In this document: piece by piece, positions 42,757-55,167 of the stretch | Position numbering within the stretch: the first letter of the stretch is position 1 | Layout: each line of letters opens with the position of its first letter | From: Chlamydomonas reinhardtii | Taxonomy: Eukaryota; Chlorophyta; Chlorophyceae; Chlamydomonadales; Chlamydomonadaceae | Direction of reading: 5' to 3' | Length of the DNA: 64,000 bases | Assembly: GCF_000002595.2 (NCBI RefSeq) | Contig: NC_057019.1 | Span: 667,997 to 731,996 of the forward strand | Made by a program: the position numbers and the translations under genes | Notes under the pieces: model-generated | What the model saw: the letters and a program-made list of their open reading frames with translations, nothing else | Database searches by the model: none | What the model was told of the DNA's origin: nothing

Positions 42757-44009
42757 TGCGGAAATAGGAGGGAGATTGGGGGTGGAAGGGTTGGAGACAG
42801 GTTTAGGGCCATGGGGTTAGGGGGTTCATGCGTGCTGGGACAGGCGCCGGGGAAACCGAATCGACGTGGCCGGGCCGGGCGGGTGGGAACGAGGGTTCTT
42901 GCCTTTGTTTACTGGAGTCGCTCTGTAAGAGGTGATTATGTATTGCAGCTGTCATACTATGGAGGCTTCAAGCTTGGTGTTAACGGGGCGAACCCCGTTC
43001 TACGTTCCAGCCCTCTGCACCACACGCAGAGCAATCGTGCGACGAGTCGCAAACCTCACCTCCACGCGCGCCTGGCTAGCAGCACTCCTCAGAGCCGGAA
43101 CATAGTGTGCTCCATTCACCTTGCTCGTGCCGTGCGCGACGCCGCGCAGGCTCCGAGCTGCAAGACTCCGCATGCTGAGCTCGCCAGGAACCGTTCACGG
43201 TGTCGGCAATACCAAGTATTAAATAAACTCTCGTGAAAATTACCAACGGAGTGCGACCTACGTAAGGATGGGGTGTTGCCATCACCATTGTGCCATCACC
43301 TGCCATTGTGCCATCACCGCCGAGCAGGCCGTCTCTTGATTGACCCGGATTGGTGGCAGAGCCTGGATAGCGATAGCGAGTGTTTGGGAGTGTGTGTGCT
43401 GCAGCGTGTGTCAAAATCATACTGCGTGTGGCACGTCCATACACCGTGCCACTCGGGATGCGGTGGGGTATGCCCTCCTCGTTTCACGTGTTGCTTCCTG
43501 CTTACAGTACCGTAGTTGACCGTCACACCTGGAACAATGGTGGTACACAACTCAACATGTCAGCTGCGCAGAACCGCAGGTTTCCCCCATGGCAGTAGAG
43601 GAGCAGAAGCCTCTCAGCCATCGACACCAAAACAGTTCGTATGTTGTTCTAAGTGCATGTGCCCAGCCATTCATCACAGAGAGGATCACAGGCGTGCGCC
43701 CCAGTTCAACGTTCTGCTTGCAAGCACCCGCCCCTCAACGACGTCGTGCTGTTCAGCTGTTGCCTTCTTCAGTCCGGTACGCAATTTCAGTTCATCTTTG
43801 GTAACAGTTCAATCAGTAACGAAGCCCCGCTCCTGCAGTCGTCCGCGCCATGCCAGCGCCTGCAGTAAACCCGCCTTCAAAGCCCGCACACTCTTCCCCT
43901 CAAGGGCTTCCTCATTGGAGCCCTGCACCCTGCGCAAACCCGCAATGCACACTGAGTGCCTGTCCCTGCGCCCTGTACCCCGCGCCCCTTCAACCCCCCA
44001 ACTCTGTGC
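42757..44009. other. Intergenic stretch
   Basis: Upstream of the selenoprotein gene and downstream of the small TPR gene. No exon chain was found on either strand. Confidence 0.4.
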
Positions 44010-45339
44010 TCAGTCCGTATCCGCATCCTGCGCCCGCACACTCTTCCAGTTCAGCACGGGCGCAAGCTTTGGATCCAGCTCCACCGCCTTCTCCAGTAGC
44101 CCCCGCGCCTGATCCGTGCGGCCCTGCGAGGCAGTGCAGGTCGGTCAGACGTCACCGGGGTGCCTTAGGGCATTAGGTGAGCATTTCTTACAGCTGTACA
44201 GGAGCACACTTCCTCCAGATCCCACCCCAGCGAGTACCGCATGTGACTTCTGTACGAGCATGCAGCGCTATAAATCCAGTAGGCGGCTGCACTTCCCACG
44301 GGATGCCCCAGAATCTGAGTTCCGCCCTTGGGGTGCAGCCACCGTCGGCCTCGGCCCCAGCATGGCAGCCCAGTGCCGCCAAGGCCGTGCCCACAACCCC
44401 GTGCCGTTGCTGTGCTCCTGCTCCAGCCTAACACGTCCCAACCCCACCTCGCCAATTACCGTACCGTGTCCCACATCCACCCTTGGCAGTCTATGACAGA
44501 CCGCGTCTCAACCACCCAGCAACCCGCCCACCCACACAGCCCCCCTATTGCATCTTTCGTCTCTGCCTGTGCTCCCCTAGTTTGGCGTTGTTTGGTTCAG
44601 TTTGGGCTGGCAATACCCCCCCCCCCCCAGCACGGCCAGCTCACCTGCTGCAGCTCTAGGAGTCCGCGCGCCTGCCACAGCCGTGCGCCATGCGGCAGCG
44701 CCTGTGTGCCGCGGCTCAGCACCGCCGCGCAGGCCTCGAACGCGAGCGAGTTCTGGCCCAGGGCCTTGTAGCGCTTCTTGCTCATCTGGTCGGTTCGGGG
44801 TAAGTGCGAGGATGTTTGTGTGTGGAGGGCAGGCAGGGGCGGGGGACTGAGGGCACGCGGGCGGGCGGCAAACATGTGTTGGGATTGATGAAGTGGAGAC
44901 CGGACTGAATTGAAGCGGGCAGCGCGCATAGAGGAACGGCATGGGGGCCTCTTAAGGCACCCAGCATCCACAAGGGTGTGTTCGGCACACCGGTCGTGTT
45001 GCTGGATGCACGGCGCGCTCGCGAGTCCGGGGAGTCGAAGGTACCGTATATCGGAGCCCGGGCACCGGGCCCAGGAGAGGCACGGAATGACGGAAGCGAG
45101 CCTGCAGTCGACGCGTACCGACATACCTGGGCATATGATATCCAAGCTTTCTCATGCGTAGGGTCCACGGCCAACAGCTTCTCGAAAGAGGATGAAGCAG
45201 CGTCGTAATCCTGTCTGCGAGCGAAATCGAGACATTCCTCGTACTTTGGAGCCTGTGTTGTCTTGGAGGCAGCTTGATGGGATGTTGATGATTGGTGATT
45301 GGAATGTGCGGCTCGAATTTCGAACGGCGCTGCGCGCAT
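44010..45339 (-). CDS. Small TPR/HAT-like protein, 155 aa
   Basis: Three exons in phase 0: 45339-45127, 44785-44645 and 44123-44010. Exon 1 ends in one TPR helix pair (YEECLDFARRQDYDAASSSF, EKLLAVDPTHEKAWISYAQ). Exon 2 holds AFEACAAVLSRGTQALPHGA, RLWQARGLLELQQ. Exon 3 holds GRTDQARGLLEKAVELDPKL and ends RAQDADTD. Helical repeats of this kind act as protein scaffolds or, as HAT repeats, in organelle RNA processing. The start is the first ATG in the exon-1 frame before an Arg/Ala/Ser/Gln leader, which may be a targeting peptide; an upstream ATG in the same open stretch is possible. The second intron carries a dispersed repeat beside its 5' splice site. Confidence 0.7.
44589..44628 (+). repeat. 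Dispersed repeat family B, copy 3
   Basis: TGTTTGGTTCAGTTTGGGCT then GGCAATACCCCC, 17 bases from the 5' splice site at 44,645 of the small TPR gene. Confidence 0.7.
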
Positions 45340-47157
45340 CGGCCACGCGGCAGCTGCTAGCAGCCCACAAAATCGAGTCTGGACGGTGATGAGGGCCAGC
45401 GCTCTCAGTGCTTGCAATATGTACTTATGGGCGCGCGGAAGTGTTAACCAAGACAAGGGCCAGACTGGACAGAGAACAGCGCTGCATGGAGTGCGACAGT
45501 GCGTGCCGCGGATTGGTCCGGCGTTGCCCTGGCTAGCCACAGCTCTCCACGCCCCGTCTTTCCTGCTGACTGACTGAGTAAGTAATCGTGTTGCAGCCGC
45601 GCAGCTCTGCTCGCGCGCCCATGGACAAATTGCATATCCCATCCGACATTACAACGTGAACATCCCACATGGATACCATACCGGTCTCGGACCCCTCGGG
45701 CCGGCGTACCGTTACTGTACAAGGCCTGCGATACACGTGTGCGCACGCCACTTGCCTCCACACCCAGACGACTCGGAGCACACGCGCTGAATGAACAGGC
45801 GTTGTTCAGCGTTTGAAAGCGGCAGTCAGCAAAAGAAGCAACGGCACGCAAAGCAAACGTCGTTGAAGGAAAGAATACCATTTATTGACGTGCTTATATG
45901 GCGGGTGCGTTCCTTCTGGAGTCACGCACCCTTCCCCTGCCGTGTCTTTCAGTTAACACCCGCGGCCAACCCTGCTCAGCGTAATGCGAAATCAGCCGCA
46001 ATAGGTGCCGCAGGAGCTATAGATGTAAGTTCATTCCTTGATGCACACCATGGTCTAACCCCTAGCTTGTCTGACAGGCGTGCAATATCAAGCCCTGTTA
46101 CTGCGCGTGACCGAGGCAAACAGCGACGCCCCAAATGCCCATGCGCTGATGCACTTCCCCGCAGTTCTCCCTGGCACCTCCCTGCTCCGTAACCTCTTGT
46201 CAATCTGCTTGTCAGTCCACTGCGCGGTCCTGCGCACGCGTGCCGAGTCCGCGGTCTTAGTAGCTTAAGCCTTAGCAGCCGCACCTGTAAGACCGGTGTG
46301 CTGGCAAACACCGCTAACCCATAAACGGAAATACCACAGCGTGTAGCTGACATGACCCTACGGGCGGACCTGTCAGCACCACCCAGCACATGAGCACATA
46401 GTTCACAAGAGCATGTTCTTGGCACATTCAAAGCCAGGGACAGTTCAGTTGTATATGTACGGTACGTCCCCCAAGTGCCGACAGCCGCCAGCTGCCAACA
46501 CCGTTCTACCTGTGTGACGAGCGGACGCAGTCCGCCCCAACCGCAAAGGAAGCACCACAATCGCAGATTGCAACTTCACAATTCCGTCCAGCAAAGCAGT
46601 ATATTTGCAAGTTGCGGCCGCATGGCAGGTGCAGCTGCGGTCCTGCCGTTTTTTACTATGCATCCTACGGAGGTTGAATCCCCCGTGCGCGTTGTAAACG
46701 ACCTTGACTGCATTTATGAAACTGTCATGGACTGTTGGGAACTCATGTGTGCATGTTCATCTTGTTTGGCTGGGCTCACGGCACACGCGCAGTTCCGCAA
46801 TGCCGCCACTACGGTAGCGGAAAGGGGCCCCGGTTCTTATGAACCCAGCACTACAGTACGGCCGAATAGCCGGAAAAACCACAAGCCGGATCACCCTACT
46901 GCGGCACAGCACTCCAGCACGTGCACTAACCGGGGTGAGGCGGCTTTCACGGAGACAAAGTCGAACCTGTTCCCGAGGTGGGCTCGATTGGCTTGGCGCA
47001 ATGAAGCGCCCAGATAAACATCACCCGTGTCTCCAGTGTTCCATGTCAAAGCCAGATCACCACAGACCCACACACCACCGCAACATCTACACATGCTGCA
47101 CACGCACACGTTCTGACACGCAGACACACAAGACGGATGGACGCCAACCAAGCCCGA
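45340..47157. other. Intergenic stretch
   Basis: Fairly even base composition with scattered short frames on both strands and no family resemblance or coherent exons. It probably contains the upstream region of the small TPR gene and the 3' region of the Gln/Gly-rich gene. Confidence 0.4.
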
Positions 47158-48967
47158 TCAGTCCGCGGCACGCGACGGCGCTCCCCCCTTCCGTCGGCTC
47201 TTTGCCACCGGCGCCGCGCCGCCGCCGCCACCGCCACTGCCACCACCGGTGGCGCCGCTTGTGCCCGTGCCGGCGCTGCCTCCGCGCCCGCCCGGCCCGC
47301 CGCGACCGAAGATGCTGGCGCCGTTGCCCGCCAGCACGGCTGTGACCGCCGCCTTGTGGCCGCCGGCGGCGGAAATGGCGGCGAGCAACTGCGACTGCTC
47401 CGGGCTGAGCGGGTTGCCCGAGGCCGCGGCGTCCTTGGCTCGCCGCAGCGCCATGAGCTCACCAAACTGCCGCCGGTCGCTGCCGTTGGCGCTGGCGTTG
47501 TTTGTGGCCGCCTCGTTCTGCAGTGCCAACGGGCGGGGGGCTGTGAGTTGAGAAAGCAAGGATCCGTCGTGATCCGTCGGTACCGTTCTCAAGACTTGGT
47601 GTCATGCAACACGCTGACCAAAGATCAACCCGGTCCCGATGCTCACCTCACGGACCTCGCGCGCCGTGGGCTGGTACAGCTCTCGAAGGATGGTGCCGAT
47701 CCGCTCCGGCCCCGCACGCCGCCGCGCGCCCTTTGACCTGCGGCCCTTGGGTACTAGCGAGCCCACCAGGAAGCTAGCAGACAGGCCTGATAAGGCGGAC
47801 GGCGGAACTACCGCAGGGCCAGGGAAGCCGATGCCGGCGGCGGCGCCGCCGTGCCCGCCAGCCGCCGCCGCGGCTGCCAGCGCCGCCATGACACCGCCGC
47901 CGCCGCCGCCAGAGCCGCCGCCGCCAGCGTTGGCCTGCAGCTGCGCCAGGAACCGCAGCTGCGCCGGGTTGAGGCCTGCCGCTGGGATGCCACCGCCGCC
48001 CGCCATGACGGCGTCAGGCCCCGCGCCGCCACCGCCCGAAAGGCCCATAGCGATGGCCGCCGCCGGGTCGCCAAAGCCGCCAGGCCCGCCTGCGCCGCCG
48101 TCGTGCAAGCCGCCGCCACCGCCGCCATTGGCAGCGCGCAGCGCCGCCGCCAGGCGCTCGGCCTGGGAGGGCATGCCGCCCGGGGCGCCGGGACCGCCGC
48201 CACCTCCGGCCCGGCTAGCATTGAGGGCCGAGGCCAGCGCCGCCGCCAGCACGGAGGGCGCACCATTCCCACCGTTGGCTGCCAGCAGCCCAGCCAGCCC
48301 CGCCCCAGCGCCGCCGGCGGCGCCTGCCGCGTTAAGCGCATTCTGCAGCAACAGCTGCTGCTGTTGTTGCTGCTGTGCCTGCGCCTGTGCTTGCGCCTGC
48401 TGCTGCTGCAGCCCAAGCTCCGCACTGGCGCCACTGCCCCCAGCACCACCACCGCCGCCGCCGCCCGCGCCGCCCGATGCCTCCCACGCCAGCCGCTGCC
48501 GCTTCAGGATCTGCGTCGCCAGATTGCCGTTCTCCGGCCGCTTGTTGCCCTTCTTGCCGCCGGCCGCGCCGCCCGCCGACACGTTCGCGCCCGCCGCCGC
48601 CGCCGCGGCAGCGGCGGCGGTCACTGACTGCTGCGACTCATGCAGCGCCGCCATGGCGTCCGCCAACTGCGACTTGAGCCCCGCCACGGTCGAGCTGTTG
48701 GTCGCTGGCGGCTCTGTGGGCGTCATGAGTTCGCGCGCCTCCGCCTGGAGCTGCACCCGCACCAGCCCGGCCAGCGTGTGCTGCCCGTTGGCGACCGCGT
48801 TGTGTAGGAGCTCCGACAGGACTGACAACCGCTCGGTGCGGTCATCCGGAAGTGGCATGACGCCGGCGACGCCCAGGCGCAGCTGGTGCTGTTGCTGCTG
48901 TTGTTGAGGCGGCTGGTCGCGCTCGGACTCGCGCTCCCGCTTGAGCTGCTGCTGCTGCTGTTGCTCC

Positions 48968-49012
<45 letters not shown>

Positions 49013-51787
49013 CGCTGCTGCTGTTGCTGCTGCTGCTGGCTTGGCGTCGGCTTGGCGTCCTGACCCGCCGCGCCAGCCCAGTCGCCGCTGCCCTGCTGCC
49101 GTGCCAGCTGCTGCTGTTGCTGCTGCAGCTTTAGCAGGGTCGCAAGGGTGCTGCTGCTGTTGTTGCTGTTGTTGCTGTTATTACCACCTCCGTTCGCCGC
49201 GCCGCGCGCCTTCGCCGCGTCGCTGTTGCGGCCCGCGCCGCCGCCGCCGCCGCCACCAGCGGCGGCGGCGCCGCCGCGGCGCCCCATCACGCCCATGGTC
49301 TCCAAATCATCCATCAACTGGGAGGCGCCCCCGCCGCCGCCGATTCCATTCGGTGCGCCGCCGCCGCCGCCACCGACGCCTAGCCCGGCGTTCTGAAGCA
49401 GCATTCCAGCCATGGTTGCGCCCGCGCCGCCGCCGTTGGCCAGGTTGCGGAGCAGCTGGAGTCCCGTGGGACCCTTGACGCCGGCCGGCGCCTCCGGCAG
49501 CCGCTGCCGCCCGCCGCCGCCGCCGCCGCGGGCCGAGGTGCTGGCGCCGCTGCCGTTCGCGGGACGCGCCGCCGCCGCGGCTGCAACGCCGTCCGGCACG
49601 GAGTCACCGCTGTCATCGCCGCGAAGCGGCGAGTCGGCGCCGCCACCGTTGGCGCCTGCGGTGGCACGCAACAGCTGTGCGTTTGCGCCGCCGCCACCGC
49701 CGCCGCCCAAAAGGCCGTTGAGGACTGCGAGGCCGCCGCCGCCGCCGCCAAGCCCGCCGCCGAGGCCGCCGCTGAGCACCGCCGCCAGGCCGCCCAGGCC
49801 GCCCAGCCCCTGCTGCTGCTGTTGTTGATGCTGCACGTAGAGCTGCAGCAGCGCCGCCTGCTGCGGGTTCAGCCCACTCACGCCGCCGTTCTTCAGCGCC
49901 TGAGCCAAAGCCTCCAGGCTGTTCGTCACACTGCCACCGCCGCCGTTGCTGGCCGCCGCGTCGCTGCCATTTGTGGTGCTGCCGGCTGCTGCCGCCGCCT
50001 CCTGCTTGTGCGCCGCCGCCGCTAACTGTGCCAAGAGCTGCTGCACGGGCGTGGAGGGGCCGTTGGCGGCTCCCGCAGCGGCGGCAGCGGTCCCGGCACC
50101 GCCCGCCTGCGCCGAGCCGCCGTTACATTCAGCGGCGGCATCAGCCTTCGCGCCAGCCGCCGCGCCGCCGCTGCTCTCTGCCGCCGGCACCGAGCCCTCC
50201 CGCTCCTTCGACCCCGACGGCGCCCTGCCGTCTTCGCTTCCGGAGGTGGCGGCAGCGGCTGCGGACCGGCTTTTAGCGCCCTGATCGCCTGCAACCCCAG
50301 GTGCGTCCGTCGCCTGCTGGGCAGCCTCCTCAGCCTGCGCAACGCAGGTACAGGAGGCAGTCGGGCGTTCGTAAATACCCTCGGCTGCCAAGCACCAAAG
50401 TACCGTGCCCTCCACGTCCACACAAACTTGCCAGCTTTTGGACTACCGTACACAGTGTTGGTTAACTTCTCTGCCCTGCTACAGCCCACACGCACCTTGC
50501 TGTCACCACTGGCCTGGCTCCTGCCGCCGTCCGCCTCGCCAAAGCCTGGCGGCTTGGCCGCCGCTCCATTCGAGGCCGCAGGCGCCGGCGACTGTGCACG
50601 GCCAGGTGTGCCGCCTTCCTGCTGGTCGGGGCTGCGCCGCGCCTCGGCCTCCGCCGCAGCTGCCGCCTTGCCGTCAGCCGCCGCCGCTGCCGGCCCCGCC
50701 GAGGCAGCTGCTGCCGCCGCCGCCGCCTCGTTTGCCCGTCGCAGCGCCAACAGCTCCCCGAACTGCCGCACGCCCGCGGCCACCCGACCGTCCAGGTCAG
50801 CCTGCTGCTGCTGCTTGCTGCTGCCGCCGACAAAGCCGGCGCCGCCGTTGCCCAGGCCGGCGAGCATGCCGGCCAGACCGCCACCGCGGCCGCCCGCGAG
50901 AAGCGCACGCGCCGTCGCCGCGACCGCCGCCGGGCCGCCCACCATGCGCGCCGTCTCCAGCATCGCCTCCTGCTCCGGCGTCAGGCCCGACCCGCCCGCC
51001 ATCAGGCCCGCCATCGCCGCCGCCGCCTCGCGGCGGTGCGCCTGCTGCACCGCCTGCTGCTGTGCCTGCTGCTGCCGCTGCAGCTGCTGCTGCAGCATGA
51101 GCCTTGCCAACAGCCCATCCTGCTCCCCGCCGCCGCCTCCGAACCCGCCCAACCCGCCTCCAAGCCCTCCGCCAAGGCCGCCGCCGCCGCCCGGCGCCCC
51201 CAGCGGCACCAGGTTCAGCCCCACGTGCCTCAGCAGCGCCAAAAAGGTCTGCTTTGGCATGCCCTCCACAGTCGCGTGGCTTAGCCCCAGAGCCGCCAAC
51301 GGCAGCCGCGGCGCCAACAACGCTGCCACCAGCTCCCCGCCCACCCAGTCCTCACCACCGGTGCCGTTGCCGGCGCTGGTGGCGCCTGCAGAGCCACGGA
51401 CCGGGGAGCCGCCGACTGGCGGGGCGGCGACAGCCTCGGCGGCGCCTCGCTCCTGAGCGTTGCCGTTCGGCTCGCCATCCGACCGCGCTGCCGCCTCGCC
51501 ACTCGGTGCTGTCGTGTCGCCGTTGCGCGGGCTGGCGGCGGCACTGGCGGCCCCGTTTGCAGCCGCCAGGTTGGCTGCCTGCAGCCCGGCCAGGCGCGCC
51601 GCCACCGCCGCCTGCAGGCCGGCGCTGCCGCCACCCAGGTCGTTCAACCCGGCGAACACCTGCTTGGATTGCTGTTGTTGGAGCTGTTGCTGCGCGTGTA
51701 GTACATGCTGCATCTGCTGCACCTGCTCCTGCAGGCTTCTGTTGGCACTGTAGTCGGCCGTCGTGGGCTGGTCCTTGTTGGCCAAGC
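47158..51787 (-). CDS. Low-complexity Gln/Gly/Ala-rich protein, at least 1,445 aa
   Basis: Exons 51787-50496, 50334-47647 and 47517-47158 join in phase; an earlier exon must supply the start, because the first exon opens after an acceptor with LANKDQPTTADYSANRSLQE. Poly-Gln (around 48,955-49,040), poly-Gly and poly-Ala tracts dominate. Ordered-looking islands are ELVAALLAPRLPLAALGLSH, MPKQTFLALLRHVGLNLVPL and DRTERLSVLSELLHNAVANG. The motif QFGEL-ALRRA occurs twice (near 50,760 and 47,465). A basic stretch, PKGRRSKGARRRAGPERIG, precedes RELYQPTAREVRE. This suggests a disordered nuclear regulator, but no named domain is visible. Confidence 0.72.
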
Positions 51788-54700
51788 CTGCACGGTAATA
51801 AGCATTAAGATATGGTTACTAGACGCTGGTCGCACGCCAAGCGGAGATTTGACGTGGTGTTCGCCGAGCGCCGAGAATGCACGCAGGATGCTTCCAAGCT
51901 GCACACGCATGCCACTGGCCATGCGCAAATAGCAATCGTGGTCTGATCGCGCGCTGCACAGGTCAACATAGTCCTTGCTCAGCTAGGGCTACATGATGGC
52001 CAAAGCAAAAACATAGCTGCGCGCGCTCGCGACCGTACCCGACGAGCCTGAGGCTGCGTGTGCAGCGGCTTTTAGGAGGTCCACCGCTGCCGCACTCCTG
52101 CCGCCACCGTTGCCGCCGTCCACCCTCATGCCATCATGGGGTGAGACCTCCATGGCTGCAGCGCCCAGATCTGCGCCCGCCCACCGACCTGGCGGGGCCA
52201 GCCTGCGCCTCCGGCGTCGACTCTACTTCCCCCCTTGTCACACGTGTAGCTGCTGGGCCGGGAGCAATCCTGCCAACCCTGCCGTTATTTAGCTCCTGCA
52301 CAGCGCAGAATAAGCAGTCCATTGTTAACATGTATGTATTCCAAAGGCTGCCCATACCCAGGAGTCAAGGGAGCATTCGCGCGGCAAAACATGTAGCGCT
52401 CAACTCGGATTAGAGCTGAGCCGTGAGTAACATGCGAGTATATGCTTAACGGTGACAGTCACTTAAAAGAATACCGCGGTCCTGGGGTCTCCGACGCGTA
52501 AGAGCACCTGGTCGTCGTTGCGCCCCGCCACAGTTTTGCAGGCCCCGACCGGTCCGATCACACGTTGTTGCACCCATCCATTCAGCTCTGAATAGATGTT
52601 GGTAAGAGGTTATTCCTCGATGCTGCAACCCAGCAAAAAGCGAAAGTTCCTGACCCCGACCGAGAATCCGCCTGAAGCCGCAAGCACAACCGGGGGCCCA
52701 AACACACCCCTTCCTGTAGTGATATTTGTACCCGCAACTTAGCAAGCCCATCGGCGAGCGTTCGCGTGCTGGACAAGGCCTTGTTGCCAATCACTTTACT
52801 CAAGTCGCGCAGGACCGGAAACAACCAAAGACCGCGATGCTCCGGTGTAAGGATGCTAACGAAGGTATCGATCAAGTACACGCGTACATCCAAAGCCCAG
52901 GGCCGAGACACGACGCAGCGGTGGCCGGTTCCGCCGGTGCACGCAGCGGGCCGTCCCCAGGACAAGGCAGTGCTATGTAAGCAGCACCTGATGCATGCTG
53001 CAGGGGCCAGGCCTCGGTCGCAAGCGCAGAGCAACCCGCATCCCCACCGGTTGGGCGTGGACGTCAAGCGTGCGACGGCAGCCAGCCAGCAGAGCCTCTA
53101 AAGGAGCCCTACAGTACCTAGTTATAGCCCTCACTACTGACCTAGACGTAGCTCAACGCGCCTTGTGATACCGCCCCAGTCTCTCAATTGCTCACCTGGA
53201 CTCTCCACCACCGCGCGTCGACGCCACAGCAGCACTAGCTATCTAAGCACCTCGTGACCAATGGTAGGAGCCGAGCGTGGAAGGAACCTCAGCTTGGTTT
53301 CTTCGCCGCGGCCGTGACACCCCCTAAGACTGCTGGAAATGAGCAGGAGCTATGCAATACACGAGGTATTGGATATGTAGCATGCCATTGTATTACGGTG
53401 ACGAGGAGTTCAGAGCGGCCTGCGACAGTCTGTGGCGCCGTACGCGCCTCTTTTTCATGCATCTGGCAGCGTTAGGTGTGTAGTTGCTTAGCCAACCTGT
53501 ACGCATACCCTCGTAGAGGCTATAGGCTAGGCGTTGCATGCTCGGCGCGCGGGAAGGGCTGTCTCAGCGACAACTCGTGGAGACGACAGGCAGCAGAGTA
53601 AATACATGCATCAGTTATGCATGTACGTACGCAACTGTGGGCATCGATGGCCTCCCTAGCACCGCTTGGAGACTTTGAGGACTCTAACTGACAGTTCTTC
53701 TCAGATGCGTCTTCTGCCTTGCATGGCTGTTATGCACAGTAGCACAGTTATGCACAGTAGCATAGTATACTAGACATCATAATTATTACAAGCGCTGACG
53801 CAGACTTTGGGGGCTGCGAAAGACCCAGGCTGGGCCGAAGCCCCAGAACAGTCAATGGAACTCCCCTGCTACTCGCGCATATGTTTATATGTTGCATTAT
53901 AAGCGTAAGTAATGCCCTGATACCCGCGGAACGGGCCTCTGCGAGGCGCATTCTAGGATGCGCCCGGTGTTTGCTGAAACGACTAGCTTTCAAGGTCTTT
54001 CAGTATCAAGGGAACGGCGGGGTGTCGCACTCAGAAGCCTTCAAAATGATGGTTGTATCACGCAACCGAGCAGACGTGGTCGGGCTGCTCCCGTGCTCCG
54101 GAAGATGAGGCGACCAAAGCGCCCCAAACCCCTTGGCCTTCCGGAGCACCTGCTTATCGCCATGCACCTTTTGCCCATGCACACGTAGCGGTGCATGTCC
54201 TCAATGTGGCTGGCCCAGTCCTCCTGCGTCTCTAGGCCACGTCACTTCACACCGCGTAGCACGGAGGCGACGGAGTGCGGATGTGAAGCTTCGCCCTCTT
54301 GAGTGCCTGCAGAGCTCGAAGGCCTTCCAGACGCACTGGCCGGCGCCAGTACATACTACCAGCACAGCTCGCCCGGTGCAGCCGCCGTTCAGCCCTTTAA
54401 TCAGCCCGCCCCCAGCTAGGCAGCCACCCTGCTTCACTTGCTCGGCAGCTTTGGCCGGCATCGGTTACTGACATCCGCCACGCCGCTTCTTTCTTCTCCC
54501 GTTTCTTTCCGCTTGCCCACGCATATGCTCCATGGGCGCCCGCGGATGCCTGGCTCCGTTCCAGGTGGGTGCATTTTATGGGTTACGTGTTGTCGCGGCG
54601 AATGGCAGCAGCCTAGTTGCGAGCTGGAACACGTCCGCCCCTGCAAGCGGCAGCAGTCTCCACGACACTCGGACTCCGTTTGGCGTGCCGAATGCGGAGC

Positions 54701-55167
54701 AGCGTGGAGCGCGCACCGGTGTCTCGTCTCGAAGGTAACAAGTAACCGCATTGCCGCTGACACTAACTTCTTTCGTGATGTTTATTGCTAGCCTGGAGCT
54801 CGCGACGGCGTCCTGCATTCGCATTCACTAGCAAACACTTCGCTAACTTGTGCCCAACGCCCACTGCCCAGCACGGTCGTGCTTCTGGCTGCCAGGACAT
54901 CCCGACCGAACCTGACCAAAATACCGGCGAAAACGGAAAACCCCTGTCAGTAATCGGTCCCGCCCCTGGTCCCGCCTGTAGTCGCCTGTATAGTACACTA
55001 GCTCAGAGCCGTGTGAACCTGCTGATGACGGCCGTCTAGCCGCGCGAGCAGCATCAAAGATCTCGCACGAGCCTACCTGCTCCTGCAGCCTTTGTGCTAT
55101 TGTGAGTCCTGTCGTTCCTGGTCCCGCCACCCCCTGGTCAGGCCCCGTCCCGTTATTGACGTGCTTG
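51788..55167. other. Gene-poor stretch
   Basis: The first exon of the Gln/Gly-rich gene should lie near its left edge but could not be placed. A plus-strand frame at 54,532-54,738 (GAFYGLRVVAANGSSLVASW) resembles a secreted-protein fragment without partners. No other gene is supported. Confidence 0.4.

Noticed and set aside
47639-51808. Long Pro/Ala-rich plus-strand frames opposite the Gln/Gly-rich gene
   Set aside because: Antisense shadows of GC-rich codons; the minus-strand exons have matching splice phases and these do not.
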